The notes beneath the pieces are model-generated. The model was not told where the DNA came from and did no database searches. It worked only from the letters and a program-made list of their open reading frames with translations. A program made the position numbers and the translations under genes. 64,000 nt of DNA, taken from assembly GCF_000759445.1 (NCBI RefSeq), contig NZ_JRMB01000002.1:1364001-1428000 (forward strand), read 5' to 3'. Shown piece by piece: positions 55,187 through 63,953 of the stretch. How positions within the stretch are numbered: position 1 is the first letter of the stretch; every line of letters begins with the position of its first letter. This DNA comes from Pseudomonas lutea. Its GTDB lineage: Bacteria > Pseudomonadota > Gammaproteobacteria > Pseudomonadales > Pseudomonadaceae.

Positions 55187-56583
55187 AGCGCGTGAGGAGT
55201 GTTGAGTTGAGTCGTCAGTTCGTCATCAAGGCCATTCTGTTCATGCCGCTGCTGGGTGCATTGCTGTGCGCGGCGTCGCTCAGTCAGGCGGAAGACCTGC
55301 CGGATGATTTCACTGTCCACGCCCCCCTTACACTCAGTGGCGAGGGGCCGTGGTATCGACTGGACTTGCCGCTGGGCGTCCAGCTGAACGCGCGTCAAAG
55401 CACGCTCAATGACGTGCGCGTGTTCAATGCCGACGGCCAGGCCCAGCCCTATGCGATTACCCAAAGCCCGCCGCAACGCGCAATTGATCAAACCCCCGTC
55501 GCGGTGAAATGGTTCCCGCTGTACAACAGCGAGGGCGCCAGGGAAGCCGAGCCGAAAATCCGCGTTGAACGTACACCCAACGGCACGCTGGTCGAGGTCC
55601 AGCCTCAGGGCGAAATCGAAGCGGGAGAAGAAATCCTGCGTGGCTGGTTGCTCGACACCAGCGCGATCAACGCCCCGCTGGACCAGCTGATTCTGGACTG
55701 GAGCAGCGAGCGCGACGGTTTTCAGCGATTCAGCATCGAGGCCAGCGACGACCTGCAACATTGGCAGCGCTGGGGCGACGGTCAGGTGGGGAGGCTGTCA
55801 TTTGCCGAGGAATTGGTTGAGCAACGCGTCGTCAGTCTGCCGGGACGCAGCGCCCGCTACCTGCGGCTGCTATGGAAATCACCGTTGTCGGCACCGACCC
55901 TCAACGCGGTGCAATTGATCAGCACGCAACCCGGCGTACTGCCGCTGAGTTGGTCGCCACCCATTAGCGGCCGTACCGAGAAGTCCGGGGTTTATGTCTG
56001 GCAACTGCCTGTGGCCTTGCCGCTGGAGCGGATGAAGGTCGACATCACCCAGCCCAACAGCCTTGCGCCGGCCACGCTGTATGGACGTCGCGACAGCAAT
56101 GCACCGTGGCAGCTGATCGACAACGGGCTGCTTTATCGACTAAGCCAAAACGGTCAGGACGTCGTGCAGGACGAAATGGAGCTGTCCGGGAACCTCGTCC
56201 AGCAGTTGAAGCTGGAGGTCGATGACCGAGGCGGTGGCTTGGGCAAGGACGCACCAGCGTTAAGCTTTGCCGTGCGCGCTACGCAGCTGGTATTTCTGGG
56301 CCGCAGTGCGCCGCCTTACAGCCTGGCCGTCGGCAATCCCACGGTCAAAAGTGCCGCATTGCCGCTGACCACGCTGATACCCGGTGTCAGCCTGGAAAAA
56401 CTGGCCACACTGAGCCGCGCCAGCATGGCCTCAACGCCCGTGGCGCCCGCTGCACCCGTTACACCCGCAGAAGCGAGTGGACTGGACATGAAGCGCATCG
56501 GCTTGTGGGCGGTACTGGTAATCGGCGTGATGTTGCTGGCCTGGATGGCGCTGGGCACTCTGCGCAGCTCCCGCGCCAAGTGA
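55183..56583 (+). CDS. DUF3999 periplasmic membrane-anchored protein
   Basis: A 466-residue protein if the coupled ATG 55183 is used. The TTG at 55207 has AGGAG 7 nt upstream and would give 458 residues with a shorter n-region before the signal peptide 'VIKAILFMPLLGALLCAASLSQA'. The body is a beta-rich periplasmic region with discoidin-like segments ('DWSSERDGFQRFSIEASDDLQHWQRWGDGQV'). A C-terminal membrane helix (about 437-457) is followed by a short basic tail. Function is unknown. It pairs with the DUF2339 protein just upstream. Confidence 0.82.
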   Translation: MKRVRSVELSRQFVIKAILFMPLLGALLCAASLSQAEDLPDDFTVHAPLTLSGEGPWYRLDLPLGVQLNARQSTLNDVRVFNADGQAQPYAITQSPPQRAIDQTPVAVKWFPLYNSEGAREAEPKIRVERTPNGTLVEVQPQGEIEAGEEILRGWLLDTSAINAPLDQLILDWSSERDGFQRFSIEASDDLQHWQRWGDGQVGRLSFAEELVEQRVVSLPGRSARYLRLLWKSPLSAPTLNAVQLISTQPGVLPLSWSPPISGRTEKSGVYVWQLPVALPLERMKVDITQPNSLAPATLYGRRDSNAPWQLIDNGLLYRLSQNGQDVVQDEMELSGNLVQQLKLEVDDRGGGLGKDAPALSFAVRATQLVFLGRSAPPYSLAVGNPTVKSAALPLTTLIPGVSLEKLATLSRASMASTPVAPAAPVTPAEASGLDMKRIGLWAVLVIGVMLLAWMALGTLRSSRAK

Positions 56584-56819
56584 CTGACTGGATGACCCGC
56601 TGAATAAACGCGCGCCAAATAATAACTGCCGGGGTGATGGCGCTGCGTCGCCCCTGCATCGAAAAAATTACGGACGCTGTTTGCCAATTCTCTGCCCTGA
56701 TCGCGTTAGGCTTATGTAGCCCGTGAACTCAATCACTACCTGACCGGTCTGACTGGCAGTATTAAATTCCCGCTCGCGCTAGACTGTGCGCGTTTTTATC
56801 CCCCATTTCGGAGCTATCC

Positions 56820-57830
56820 ATGTCCCGCGTTACCTTGAGTCGTTATCTGATCGAGCAGACCCGCACCAACAACACCCCTGCCGATCTGCGCTTTCTGATT
56901 GAAGTGGTGGCGCGTGCATGCAAGGAAATCAGCCACGCTGTTTCCAAAGGCGCGCTGGGCGGCGTACTCGGCAGCATGGGTACGGAAAACGTCCAGGGTG
57001 AAGTGCAGAAGAAGCTGGACGTAATGTCCAACGAGATCCTGCTCGAAGCCAACGAATGGGGCGGCCACCTGGCCGGTATGGCGTCCGAAGAAATGGACAA
57101 CGCCTACCAGATCCCTGGCAAATACCCCAAAGGTGCCTACCTGCTGGTATTTGACCCATTGGACGGTTCGTCCAACATCGACATCAACGCCCCCGTCGGT
57201 ACGATCTTCTCGGTGCTGCGTTGCCCGAACGAGTACTTGAGCCAGAACGAAGCGCTGAACGAAAAAGCATTTCTGCAGCCAGGCACCCAGCAAGTCGCCG
57301 CCGGTTATGCCATCTACGGCCCGCAGACCATGCTGGTGCTGACGCTTGGCGACGGCGTCAAAGGCTTCACGCTGGACCGTGAAATGGGCAGCTTCGTGCT
57401 CAGCCACGAAGACATCCAGATCCCGGAGTCTACTCAGGAATTCGCCGTCAACATGTCCAATCAGCGCCACTGGGAAGCCCCGGTCAAGCGCTACGTGGAA
57501 GAGCTGCTGGCGGGTGAAGACGGCCCTCTGAAAAAGAACTACAACATGCGCTGGGTCGCGGCGATGGTTGCCGACGTGCACCGCATCCTGACCCGCGGCG
57601 GTCTGTTCATGTACCCGCGCGACTCCCGCGAGCCTTCAAAGCCCGGCAAGCTGCGCCTGATGTACGAAGCCAACCCGATGTCGTTCCTGGTTGAGCAGGC
57701 CGGCGGCGCCTCCACCGATGGTCATCAGCGCATCCTCGACATCCAGCCGGAGGGCTTGCATCAGCGCGTCGCCGTGTTCCTGGGTTCGAAGGAAGAAGTG
57801 GAACGCGCAACGGCGTATCACAAGGAATAA
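56820..57830 (+). CDS. fbp: Fructose-1,6-bisphosphatase class I
   Basis: Gluconeogenic enzyme that hydrolyses fructose-1,6-bisphosphate. It has 336 residues with CGGAG 6 nt before ATG 56820. The metal-binding '[25 protein letters not shown]' signature is intact, as are the substrate-binding 'GGLFMYPRD' and '[20 protein letters not shown]'. Pseudomonads lack phosphofructokinase and rely on this step for hexose synthesis. The 236-bp upstream gap shows no convincing promoter to my eye. Confidence 0.97.
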   Translation: MSRVTLSRYLIEQTRTNNTPADLRFLIEVVARACKEISHAVSKGALGGVLGSMGTENVQGEVQKKLDVMSNEILLEANEWGGHLAGMASEEMDNAYQIPGKYPKGAYLLVFDPLDGSSNIDINAPVGTIFSVLRCPNEYLSQNEALNEKAFLQPGTQQVAAGYAIYGPQTMLVLTLGDGVKGFTLDREMGSFVLSHEDIQIPESTQEFAVNMSNQRHWEAPVKRYVEELLAGEDGPLKKNYNMRWVAAMVADVHRILTRGGLFMYPRDSREPSKPGKLRLMYEANPMSFLVEQAGGASTDGHQRILDIQPEGLHQRVAVFLGSKEEVERATAYHKE

Positions 57831-57836
57831 CGTCCT

Positions 57837-57861
57837 GAATGGCCGCCTTTGGCGGCCATTC
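57837..57861 (+). terminator. fbp terminator hairpin
   Basis: GAATGGCCGCC-TTT-GGCGGCCATTC is a perfect 11-bp stem directly after fbp, followed by CCCCTTGTT, a poor U-tract. Confidence 0.6.
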
Positions 57862-57941
57862 CCCTTGTTGACCGACGTTTGTCATGTCGCAGTCTTGATG
57901 CCCGCCTCACAATAGCGGCGGCCAAAGAAGCGCGATAAAAA

Positions 57942-58274
57942 TCAATGACTGATGCGTAGCAGACGCTTCGTCAGCAGCGAGACCATATCTCGGCGCACAT
58001 CAATTACTGCGTGAATAAAAACGAATTCCTGCCTGATCTCATAAATGATGCGGTTTTTACCCGACACGATCTGGCGATACTCACTCAGGTTCAGCATCTC
58101 TATTTCTTCAGGAACGGCCCCCGCGTAAGGAGTGACGGAGAGCAGCTGCATCGCTTTCTTTAGCTGCATCGAGGTATCTGACCAGACCGAGTCGGAGAAT
58201 CTGGCCAACACATAGCTGCGTAGCTCCTTCAAATCCTGCTTTGCGGAGTTGAGGATCACGACCTTCAAACTCAT
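57942..58274 (-). CDS. RelE/ParE-family toxin
   Basis: A 110-residue small basic protein with the ParE/RelE fold signature: 'NSAKQDLKELRSYVLARFS' (helical hairpin), 'VPEEIEMLNLSEYRQIVSGKNRIIYEIRQEFVFIHAVIDVRRD' (beta sheet with 'YRIIYEI'-like core). ParE-type members inhibit gyrase and RelE-type members cleave mRNA; which applies here cannot be told. The start overlaps the antitoxin stop by 4 bp (ATGA). The pair is inserted between fbp and a lipoprotein gene. Confidence 0.85.
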   Translation of the reverse strand: MSLKVVILNSAKQDLKELRSYVLARFSDSVWSDTSMQLKKAMQLLSVTPYAGAVPEEIEMLNLSEYRQIVSGKNRIIYEIRQEFVFIHAVIDVRRDMVSLLTKRLLRISH

Positions 58275-58543
58275 TCCTTGCCAATCCTGTCTAGCTCATC
58301 AAACACATCTTCAACGCTTTCAAATTCGCCCTTCTCGATTTCCCTGCTTCCTAACGCCAATATCTTCAGGAGTGCAAAAGTCTCCATTTGCTCTTCGTAG
58401 GACTTGACGTCCATGACCACAAGCTTTGCCTCGCCGTTTTGGGTGATCAGCAGAGGCTCCCTGCTTTCTGAGAGGTGCTTTACGATTTCTGCGGTGTGAC
58501 TTTTCAGATAACTGATCGGTTTGATTTGCGATGAGAATTTCAT
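58271..58543 (-). CDS. Phd/YefM-family antitoxin
   Basis: A 90-residue antitoxin from ATG 58543 (M-K-F-S-S-Q-I-K-P-I-S-Y-L-K); the frame is open 21 bp further upstream. The Phd/YefM N-terminal DNA-binding fold is visible in 'KSHTAEIVKHLSESREPLLITQNGEAKLVVMDVKSYEE'. The acidic C-terminal tail ('EKGEFESVEDVFDELDRIGKE') would wrap the toxin. It precedes and is coupled to the toxin. Such pairs normally autorepress through the antitoxin. Confidence 0.88.
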   Translation of the reverse strand: MKFSSQIKPISYLKSHTAEIVKHLSESREPLLITQNGEAKLVVMDVKSYEEQMETFALLKILALGSREIEKGEFESVEDVFDELDRIGKE

Positions 58544-58763
58544 CTGTCCGACTCCCCGCGCCAAAAAGACTGATTTTAGTCTGAATTTGGTCCAGTCAGC
58601 GAGACTGTTCGTCTGGTGTCGCAGCGCATCCGATGGACAAAGATATTCCTCCGGGAACCCGTCCTCGCGTTCTCTCCTCTAAACTCGCTGCATCATGTCG
58701 GTGCTGTGCGGCTATCGCCGGGCGCTATGACGCTGCTTTTCTTCGATTCAGGAGCTTCATCTC

Positions 58764-59018
58764 ATGTCTTTGCGCACTCTCGCGGTGTTGTCGTTCTGCT
58801 TATTGCTGGCGGCCTGCAGCAAGATCACTCAGGAAAATTACTCGAAACTGTCTGCCGGCATGCCCAAGGCGCAGGTCGAACAACTGCTCGGCAGCCCGAC
58901 GCAATGCTCCGGCGCGCTGGGGATGTCGAGCTGCACGTGGGGCGATGCCAAGACGTTTATCAGCGTTCAGTACGCCGCTGATAAGGTTGTTTTGTTTTCC
59001 GGGCAGGGTCTTGAATGA
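58764..59018 (+). CDS. Small lipoprotein with BamE/SmpA-like fold
   Basis: An 84-residue predicted lipoprotein. The signal peptide ends in the lipobox L-A-A-C (Cys18). The mature part 'ITQENYSKLSAGMPKAQVEQLLGSPTQCSGALGMSSCTWGD' shows the G-M-x-x-x-x-V-x-x-L-L-G-x-P pattern of the SmpA/OmlA (BamE-like) fold. It is much shorter than BamE itself, so it is a family relative of unknown role. Two extra cysteines (in 'QCSG' and 'SSCTW') might form a disulfide. The stop overlaps the blc start by 4 bp. Confidence 0.85.
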   Translation: MSLRTLAVLSFCLLLAACSKITQENYSKLSAGMPKAQVEQLLGSPTQCSGALGMSSCTWGDAKTFISVQYAADKVVLFSGQGLE

Positions 59019-59599
59019 CTATTCGTCGGGCAATGAAATATGGCGCTGTGGCGCTGGCTGCATTGTGGCTGACCGCTTGCGCCGTCACCCCGCAAGAGGA
59101 CTCGATGGCGCCGAAGACGGTGGATCATGTCGACCTCAAGCGCTATCAGGGCACATGGTATGAACTGGCGCGGCTGCCGATGTTCTTCCAGCGCAATTGC
59201 GCGCAATCCGAAGCGCACTACACGTTGAAGGACGACGGCAACATCGCTGTCACCAACCGCTGCCGCACGATCGAAGGCAAATGGAACGAGGCAACCGGAA
59301 CAGCCTCGCCGCAGGTTCAGGGCAAGACCGACAAGCTGTGGGTGGTGTTCGACAACTGGTTTTCGAACCTCTTCCCCGGTCTGACAAAAGGCGAATACTG
59401 GGTCCTGTACGTGAGCCCCGACTACAAAGTGGCACTGGTCGGCAGCCCGAACCGCAAGTTCTTGTGGCTGCTGTCGCGGACAGCCCATGTGCCGCAGTCC
59501 GTGCGCAATGATCTGCTGATGAAAGCCCAGCAACAGGGCTACGACACCACCAAGCTGATCTGGCGCGTGGCGGATTCCAAGGTCGGCAAGGCGGACTGA
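59015..59599 (+). CDS. blc: Outer-membrane lipocalin Blc
   Basis: A 194-residue bacterial lipocalin lipoprotein with lipobox L-T-A-C (Cys22). The lipocalin signature G-x-W-Y ('YQGTWYELARLPMFFQ') is near residues 47-52, and the family-typical 'GEYWVLYVSPDYKVALVGSPNRKFLWLLSR' and C-terminal helix are present. Blc-type proteins bind lysophospholipids or fatty acids at the outer membrane. It is coupled to the small lipoprotein gene, suggesting a shared envelope role. Confidence 0.93.
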   Translation: MTIRRAMKYGAVALAALWLTACAVTPQEDSMAPKTVDHVDLKRYQGTWYELARLPMFFQRNCAQSEAHYTLKDDGNIAVTNRCRTIEGKWNEATGTASPQVQGKTDKLWVVFDNWFSNLFPGLTKGEYWVLYVSPDYKVALVGSPNRKFLWLLSRTAHVPQSVRNDLLMKAQQQGYDTTKLIWRVADSKVGKAD

Positions 59600-59707
59600 C
59601 CCTTCGTCCGAATGCGGCCCAGACCAGGCTCGCCCCACGATATATGCGTTGCAATTGCGCCGCGGCCCTAAGGGCTGAGCCTGCTCTCACAGTCAGTACA
59701 TCGATCC

Positions 59708-59732
59708 TGTGGGAGCGAGCTCGCTCGCGAAG
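59708..59732. repeat. Single REP-like element
   Basis: TGTGGGAGCGAGCTCGCTCG, a third REP flavour, with an internal palindrome GCGAGCTCGC, in the 160-bp gap between the convergent blc and hutF genes. Confidence 0.7.
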
Positions 59733-59759
59733 TTGTTGGCTCATTTCAGCGAAGAAGCA

Positions 59760-61124
59760 TCAGCCCAGCAGCTCCCGCAAAACCTGAGCAAAGGCGCGGC
59801 TGCTTTGCGCCTCATCGTCATGATGGCCGTCGCGGATGACCCAGCGACCATTGACCATCACATCCTTGATCTGACGATCGCTTCCCGCAAAGAGCCAGCG
59901 ATTGAGGATGGCATCACCCGACGCAGTCGCCAGGTACGGGTCGTTGCCGTCGAGCACCAGCCAATCGGCACGCTTTCCCGCTTCCAGCGCACCAACCGGT
60001 TGCCCCATCGCCTGGGCACCGCCTGCCAGCGCGGCGTCGTACAACGTCCGCCCGACCATGGGTTGATCGGCCCGATACAAGCGATTGCGACGCTGGTCTC
60101 GCAGACGCTGTCCGTATTCAAGCCAGCGCAATTCCTCGACCACGCTCAGCGACACGTGGCTGTCAGAACCAATGCCCCAGCGTCCGCCCTGGGCGATGTA
60201 GTCCACCGCCGGGAAAATCCCGTCGCCCAGGTTGGCTTCGGTGGTCAGGCACAGCCCGGCAATTGCACGGCTCTGCGCCATCAGTGCCACTTCGTCCGGC
60301 TCGGCATGCGTTGCATGAACCAGGCACCAGCGTGCATCGACATCGACGTGTTCATACAGCCACTGCAACGGCCGGCGACCGCTCCAGCTCAGGCAATCGT
60401 CCACTTCTTTCTGCTGCTCGGCGATGTGGATATGGATGGGGCAATGGGGATCACTGGCAGCCGTCACGTCACTGATCTGCTGTGGTGTCACGGCGCGCAG
60501 TGAATGAAAACACAGGCCCAGCGACTGGGCGGGTTGCGCCGCGATGATCGGCATGAGCCGGGACTGCAGCTCCAGATAACTGTCGGTGCTGTTGATGAAC
60601 CGGCGCTGGCCTTCGTTGGGCACCAGACCGCCGAAGCCTGAGTGGCTGTAGAGGACGGGCAACAAGGTCATGCCAATGCCTACGGAAGCCGCCGCCTGAC
60701 TGACCTGCAGCGCCAGCTCCGCAGGATCAGCGTAGGGCTTGCCGTCGATGTCCTGGTGGACGTAGTGGAATTCCGCGACCGAGGTAAAGCCGCCCTTGAG
60801 CATCTCGATGTAGAGCTGTCGCGCGATGACACCGAGCTGTTGCGGGCTGATCTGCCCCACAAGGCGATACATCAGATCGCGCCATGTCCAGAAACTGTCA
60901 TTGGGATTGCCCGCCACTTCCGCGAGTCCTGCCATGGCCCTTTGAAAGGCATGGGAGTGCAGATTGGGCATGCCCGGCACGACTGGGCCATTAAGCCGCT
61001 CGGCGCCATGGGATTCAGCGCCGGCCTGGACGCGGCTCAACAGGCCATCAACGCTGACCTCAAAGCGCACATTCGTGGCCCAACCGTTGGGCAACAACGC
61101 GCGTTCGGCAAAGAAAACGGACAT
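59760..61124 (-). CDS. hutF: Formimidoylglutamate deiminase HutF
   Basis: Converts N-formimino-glutamate to N-formyl-glutamate in the five-step histidine degradation route of pseudomonads. It is an amidohydrolase-superfamily protein of 454 residues; AGGGG precedes ATG 61124. Metal ligands H-x-H are at residues 56 and 58 ('PNLHSHAFQRAM'), with further His and Asp ligands in 'HIHIAEQ', 'CLVHATHAEP' and 'GSDSHVS'. It is divergent from hutC, with a 162-bp control region between them. Confidence 0.95.
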   Translation of the reverse strand: MSVFFAERALLPNGWATNVRFEVSVDGLLSRVQAGAESHGAERLNGPVVPGMPNLHSHAFQRAMAGLAEVAGNPNDSFWTWRDLMYRLVGQISPQQLGVIARQLYIEMLKGGFTSVAEFHYVHQDIDGKPYADPAELALQVSQAAASVGIGMTLLPVLYSHSGFGGLVPNEGQRRFINSTDSYLELQSRLMPIIAAQPAQSLGLCFHSLRAVTPQQISDVTAASDPHCPIHIHIAEQQKEVDDCLSWSGRRPLQWLYEHVDVDARWCLVHATHAEPDEVALMAQSRAIAGLCLTTEANLGDGIFPAVDYIAQGGRWGIGSDSHVSLSVVEELRWLEYGQRLRDQRRNRLYRADQPMVGRTLYDAALAGGAQAMGQPVGALEAGKRADWLVLDGNDPYLATASGDAILNRWLFAGSDRQIKDVMVNGRWVIRDGHHDDEAQSSRAFAQVLRELLG

Positions 61125-61149
61125 GGCTCTGCACCCCTGACAAAAATTT

Positions 61150-61167
61150 GTCTATACATATACAGAC
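61150..61167. promoter_or_regulatory. Candidate HutC operator overlapping the hutF promoter
   Basis: GTCTATACATATACAGAC matches its own reverse complement at 14 of 18 positions. A plausible hutF promoter (minus strand -35 TTTACC at 61180-61185, 17 nt, -10 TATATG at 61157-61162) has its -10 inside this palindrome, as expected for a repressor site. HutC being the binder is an inference from position. Confidence 0.5.
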
Positions 61168-61286
61168 GTTTGGAGAGACGGTAAACCGCGCCGCGCTTGT
61201 CGGCACACGCGTTAATGGTTAGCGTGGAGACCGTGAGCGGTATGTATGCTTGCTCGCCTGAATAACGCCATAACAAGGATTTCTCT

Positions 61287-62036
61287 GTGCCGACTCCGCC
61301 TGCCAACTTGCCGCTGGCTTCCCACATGGGTGACAGTCCGGCGCCGCTGTACGCCAGGGTGAAGCACATGATCACCCAGCAGATCCAGAACGGCACCTGG
61401 CCGCCCCATCATCGCGTGCCCTCCGAGAGCGAGTTGGTCACGCAACTGGGCTTCAGCCGCATGACCATCAACCGCGCACTGCGTGAGATGACTGCCGAAG
61501 GCCTGCTGGTGCGCATGCAGGGCGTCGGTACGTTTGTTGCCGAGCCCAAGACTCAATCCGCGCTGTTTGAAGTGCATAACATCGCCGATGAAATCGCCGC
61601 CCGCGGTCACATCCACACCTGTCAGGTGATTATCCTGACCGAAGAAGCCGCAGGTTCCGAGCGTGCGCTGGCGCTGGACATGCGTGAAGGCCAGCGCGTG
61701 TTTCACTCGCTGATCGTGCATTTCGAAAACGACATTCCCGTGCAAATCGAAGACCGGTTCGTCAATGCTCTGGTCGCTCCGGACTACCTGCAACAAGATT
61801 TCACTCAGCAGACACCGTACGCCTACCTTTCCCAGGTCGCGCCGCTGACCGAGGGCGAGCACGTGGTCGAGGCCATTCTCGCCGAGCCTGATGAATGCAA
61901 ATTGCTGCAGATCGAAAAGGGCGAGCCGTGCCTGCTGGTTCGGCGCCGCACGTGGTCGGGGCGCCAGCCGGTGACCGCCGCCCGCCTGATTCATCCCGGC
62001 TCACGCCACCGCCTGGAAGGACGCTTCAGCAAATGA
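61287..62036 (+). CDS. hutC: Histidine-utilisation repressor HutC
   Basis: GntR-family (HutC/FarR subfamily) transcription repressor that responds to urocanate. It has 249 residues from GTG 61287, with AAGGA 7 nt upstream. The winged helix-turn-helix (about 20-88) contains 'RVPSESELVTQLGFSRMTINRALREMTAEGLLVRMQGVGTFVA'. The UTRA ligand domain (about 105-245) includes 'VPVQIEDRFVN'. It is the first gene of hutCD and overlaps hutD by 4 bp. Confidence 0.95.
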   Translation: MPTPPANLPLASHMGDSPAPLYARVKHMITQQIQNGTWPPHHRVPSESELVTQLGFSRMTINRALREMTAEGLLVRMQGVGTFVAEPKTQSALFEVHNIADEIAARGHIHTCQVIILTEEAAGSERALALDMREGQRVFHSLIVHFENDIPVQIEDRFVNALVAPDYLQQDFTQQTPYAYLSQVAPLTEGEHVVEAILAEPDECKLLQIEKGEPCLLVRRRTWSGRQPVTAARLIHPGSRHRLEGRFSK

Positions 62037-62626
62037 CCCGACTGACTGTTCTGCGCGCCGCCGACTATCCCCGTATGCCCTGGAAGAACGGGGGCGGCAG
62101 CACTGAGGAAATCACGCGGGATGCGGGCGAGGGTCTCGACGGCTTCGGCTGGCGGCTGTCGATCGCCGACATTGCCGAGTCGGGTGGGTTTTCAGTGTTC
62201 GCGGGGTACCAGCGCATCATCACGGTGCTCCAAGGGGCGGGCATGACGCTGAACATCGACGGCCTGGACAGCGAACCACTGTTGCCGTCCGACCCTTTTG
62301 CATTCAGCGGCGACAGCAAAGTGGCGTGCACGCTGCTTGACGGTCCGATACGCGACTTCAACCTGATCTATTCGCCCGCGCGCTATCGTGCCCGTTTGCA
62401 ATGGATTGACGTACTTCAGCCGCAGCGGTTTTTCAGCTCGGCAGACGCGTTTCTGGTGTTCAGCACTGCTGAGCAAATGGCTGCCAATATCGGCGAGCAT
62501 CCCCCGCAATTACTGGGTAAACATGATTGTCTGCAGCTGGACAACGCCGAAGGTGAACTCCTTGAAGTGGTGCTTTACGCGCCACGCGCAAGCCGGGTGT
62601 GCGTGATCGAATTGACCCGCCGCTGA
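62033..62626 (+). CDS. hutD: Histidine-utilisation protein HutD
   Basis: A 197-residue cupin-fold protein from ATG 62033, coupled to hutC (ATGA). Conserved 'MPWKNGGGSTEEI' and 'GFGWRLSIADIAESGGFSVFAGYQRIITVLQGAGM' are the HutD signatures. It is thought to act as a governor of hut operon expression, probably by binding formylglutamate or a related intermediate. nhaA follows, so the enzymes hutU/hutH/hutI/hutG are not next to it within this window. Confidence 0.93.
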   Translation: MTRLTVLRAADYPRMPWKNGGGSTEEITRDAGEGLDGFGWRLSIADIAESGGFSVFAGYQRIITVLQGAGMTLNIDGLDSEPLLPSDPFAFSGDSKVACTLLDGPIRDFNLIYSPARYRARLQWIDVLQPQRFFSSADAFLVFSTAEQMAANIGEHPPQLLGKHDCLQLDNAEGELLEVVLYAPRASRVCVIELTRR

Positions 62627-62649
62627 GCCTCGCCGCCTGATACGCCATG

Positions 62650-62686
62650 CCCTGTGTTAAGTTGCGTTTTTTTCGCCAGCACAGGG
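62650..62686 (+). promoter_or_regulatory. Inverted repeat pairing with the nhaA ribosome site
   Basis: CCCTGTG (62650-62656) is complementary to CACAGGG (62680-62686), which contains the AGGG ribosome site of nhaA. A smaller GCG/CGC pairing encloses a T7 loop. If transcribed, the hairpin would hide the ribosome site. Regulation is only inferred. Confidence 0.35.
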
Positions 62687-62692
62687 ACGACC

Positions 62693-63871
62693 ATGACGAC
62701 GCTCAACACCGATAAAGAAAGCCCACGAGCCCTCGCCATTCTTGCCAGCTTTCTCGCATCGGAGTCGGCCGGCGGCCTGATTCTGATGGGCGCCGCCCTC
62801 GCTGCGATCATCGTCGCAAACTCCCCTCTTGCCTCCACGTACTTCGCCGCACTGCACAGCGTGTGGGGCGGGCTGTCCGTCGAGTTGTGGATCAACGACG
62901 GGTTGATGGCGATCTTCTTCCTGATGGTCGGTCTGGAAATCAAACGCGAAGTGCTCGCCGGTGGTCTCGCCACGTGGGGCCAGCGCGCTCTGCCTGGTTT
63001 TGCAGCAGTGGGTGGCATGCTGGTGCCAGCGCTGATCTACATCGGCGTCAACATGGGTAATGCCGAAACGCTAAGCGGTTGGGCCATTCCGGCGGCCACA
63101 GACATCGCCTTCGCGCTGGGCGTGCTCTCGCTGCTGGGCAAGCGGGTACCGACGTCGTTGAAGGTGTTTCTCGCCGCGCTGGCGATTCTGGATGACCTGG
63201 GCGCGGTGACCATCATCGCGCTGTTCTACAGCAGCGGCCTGAACATGACGATGCTTGGCGCCTCCTTTGCGACGCTGGCCGTGCTGGTGATCATGAACCG
63301 CACGGGGGTGCAGCGCTTGCTGCCGTATCTGCTACTCGGTCTGCTGCTGTGGTTTTTCGTTCTGCAATCCGGGGTCCACGCAACATTGGCGGGCGTCGCG
63401 CTGGCGCTGTGCATTCCGCTGGGCACACGCAAGGAAGAGGCGCGCTCGCCGCTGCTGTTTCTGGAAGAAAAGATGCACTACTGGGTGGCGTTCGCGGTGG
63501 TGCCGATTTTCGGCTTCGCCAACGCGGGCGTGTCGCTGTCAGGCATCAGCCTCGGCAATCTGCTCGACCCGGTCCCGCTGGGTGTGGCGCTGGGTCTGTT
63601 TATCGGCAAGCAGGTCGGGGTATTTCTCGCTGCGCTGCTGGCGATTCGAGCAGGGCTTGCGACGTTGCCGGAAGGCAGTAACTGGACGCAGCTTTATGGC
63701 GTCGCCCTGCTCTGCGGGATTGGTTTCACGATGAGCCTGTTCATCGGCAACCTCGCCTTCCCGGGCGCCGCGCATCTGATTGACGAGGTGAAAGTGGGCG
63801 TTTTGCTGGGCTCAATCGCCTCGGCCATTGCCGGCGTACTGTTGCTGCGCAGCAAACTGGCCAAGCACTGA
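62693..63871 (+). CDS. nhaA: Na+/H+ antiporter NhaA
   Basis: Inner-membrane sodium/proton antiporter for Na+ and alkaline-pH tolerance. It has 392 residues from ATG 62693 with ~11-12 membrane helices. The ion-binding residues are present: Asp in '[10 protein letters not shown]' (residue 137) and the Asp pair in 'ILDDLGAV' (167-168), equivalent to E. coli D133, D163 and D164. '[15 protein letters not shown]' is the family signature. It begins 66 bp after hutD with no obvious terminator between, so readthrough from hutCD is possible. Confidence 0.96.
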   Translation: MTTLNTDKESPRALAILASFLASESAGGLILMGAALAAIIVANSPLASTYFAALHSVWGGLSVELWINDGLMAIFFLMVGLEIKREVLAGGLATWGQRALPGFAAVGGMLVPALIYIGVNMGNAETLSGWAIPAATDIAFALGVLSLLGKRVPTSLKVFLAALAILDDLGAVTIIALFYSSGLNMTMLGASFATLAVLVIMNRTGVQRLLPYLLLGLLLWFFVLQSGVHATLAGVALALCIPLGTRKEEARSPLLFLEEKMHYWVAFAVVPIFGFANAGVSLSGISLGNLLDPVPLGVALGLFIGKQVGVFLAALLAIRAGLATLPEGSNWTQLYGVALLCGIGFTMSLFIGNLAFPGAAHLIDEVKVGVLLGSIASAIAGVLLLRSKLAKH

Positions 63872-63930
63872 ACCCATTCGTCGATCACCAACGCCCCGCG
63901 GCGGATGATGGGAGCAAAGTCACCTCGGTC

Positions 63931-63953
63931 TGTAGGAGCGACCGGGTGGCGAC
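63931..63953. repeat. Degenerate REP at the right window edge
   Basis: TGTAGGAGCGACCGGGTGGC resembles a further REP flavour. The tail of the window after nhaA shows no gene. Confidence 0.55.

Noticed and set aside
58633..59163. Open frame overlapping the small lipoprotein and the 5' end of blc
   Set aside because: Arg/Cys-rich frame-shifted reading of two well-supported lipoprotein genes.
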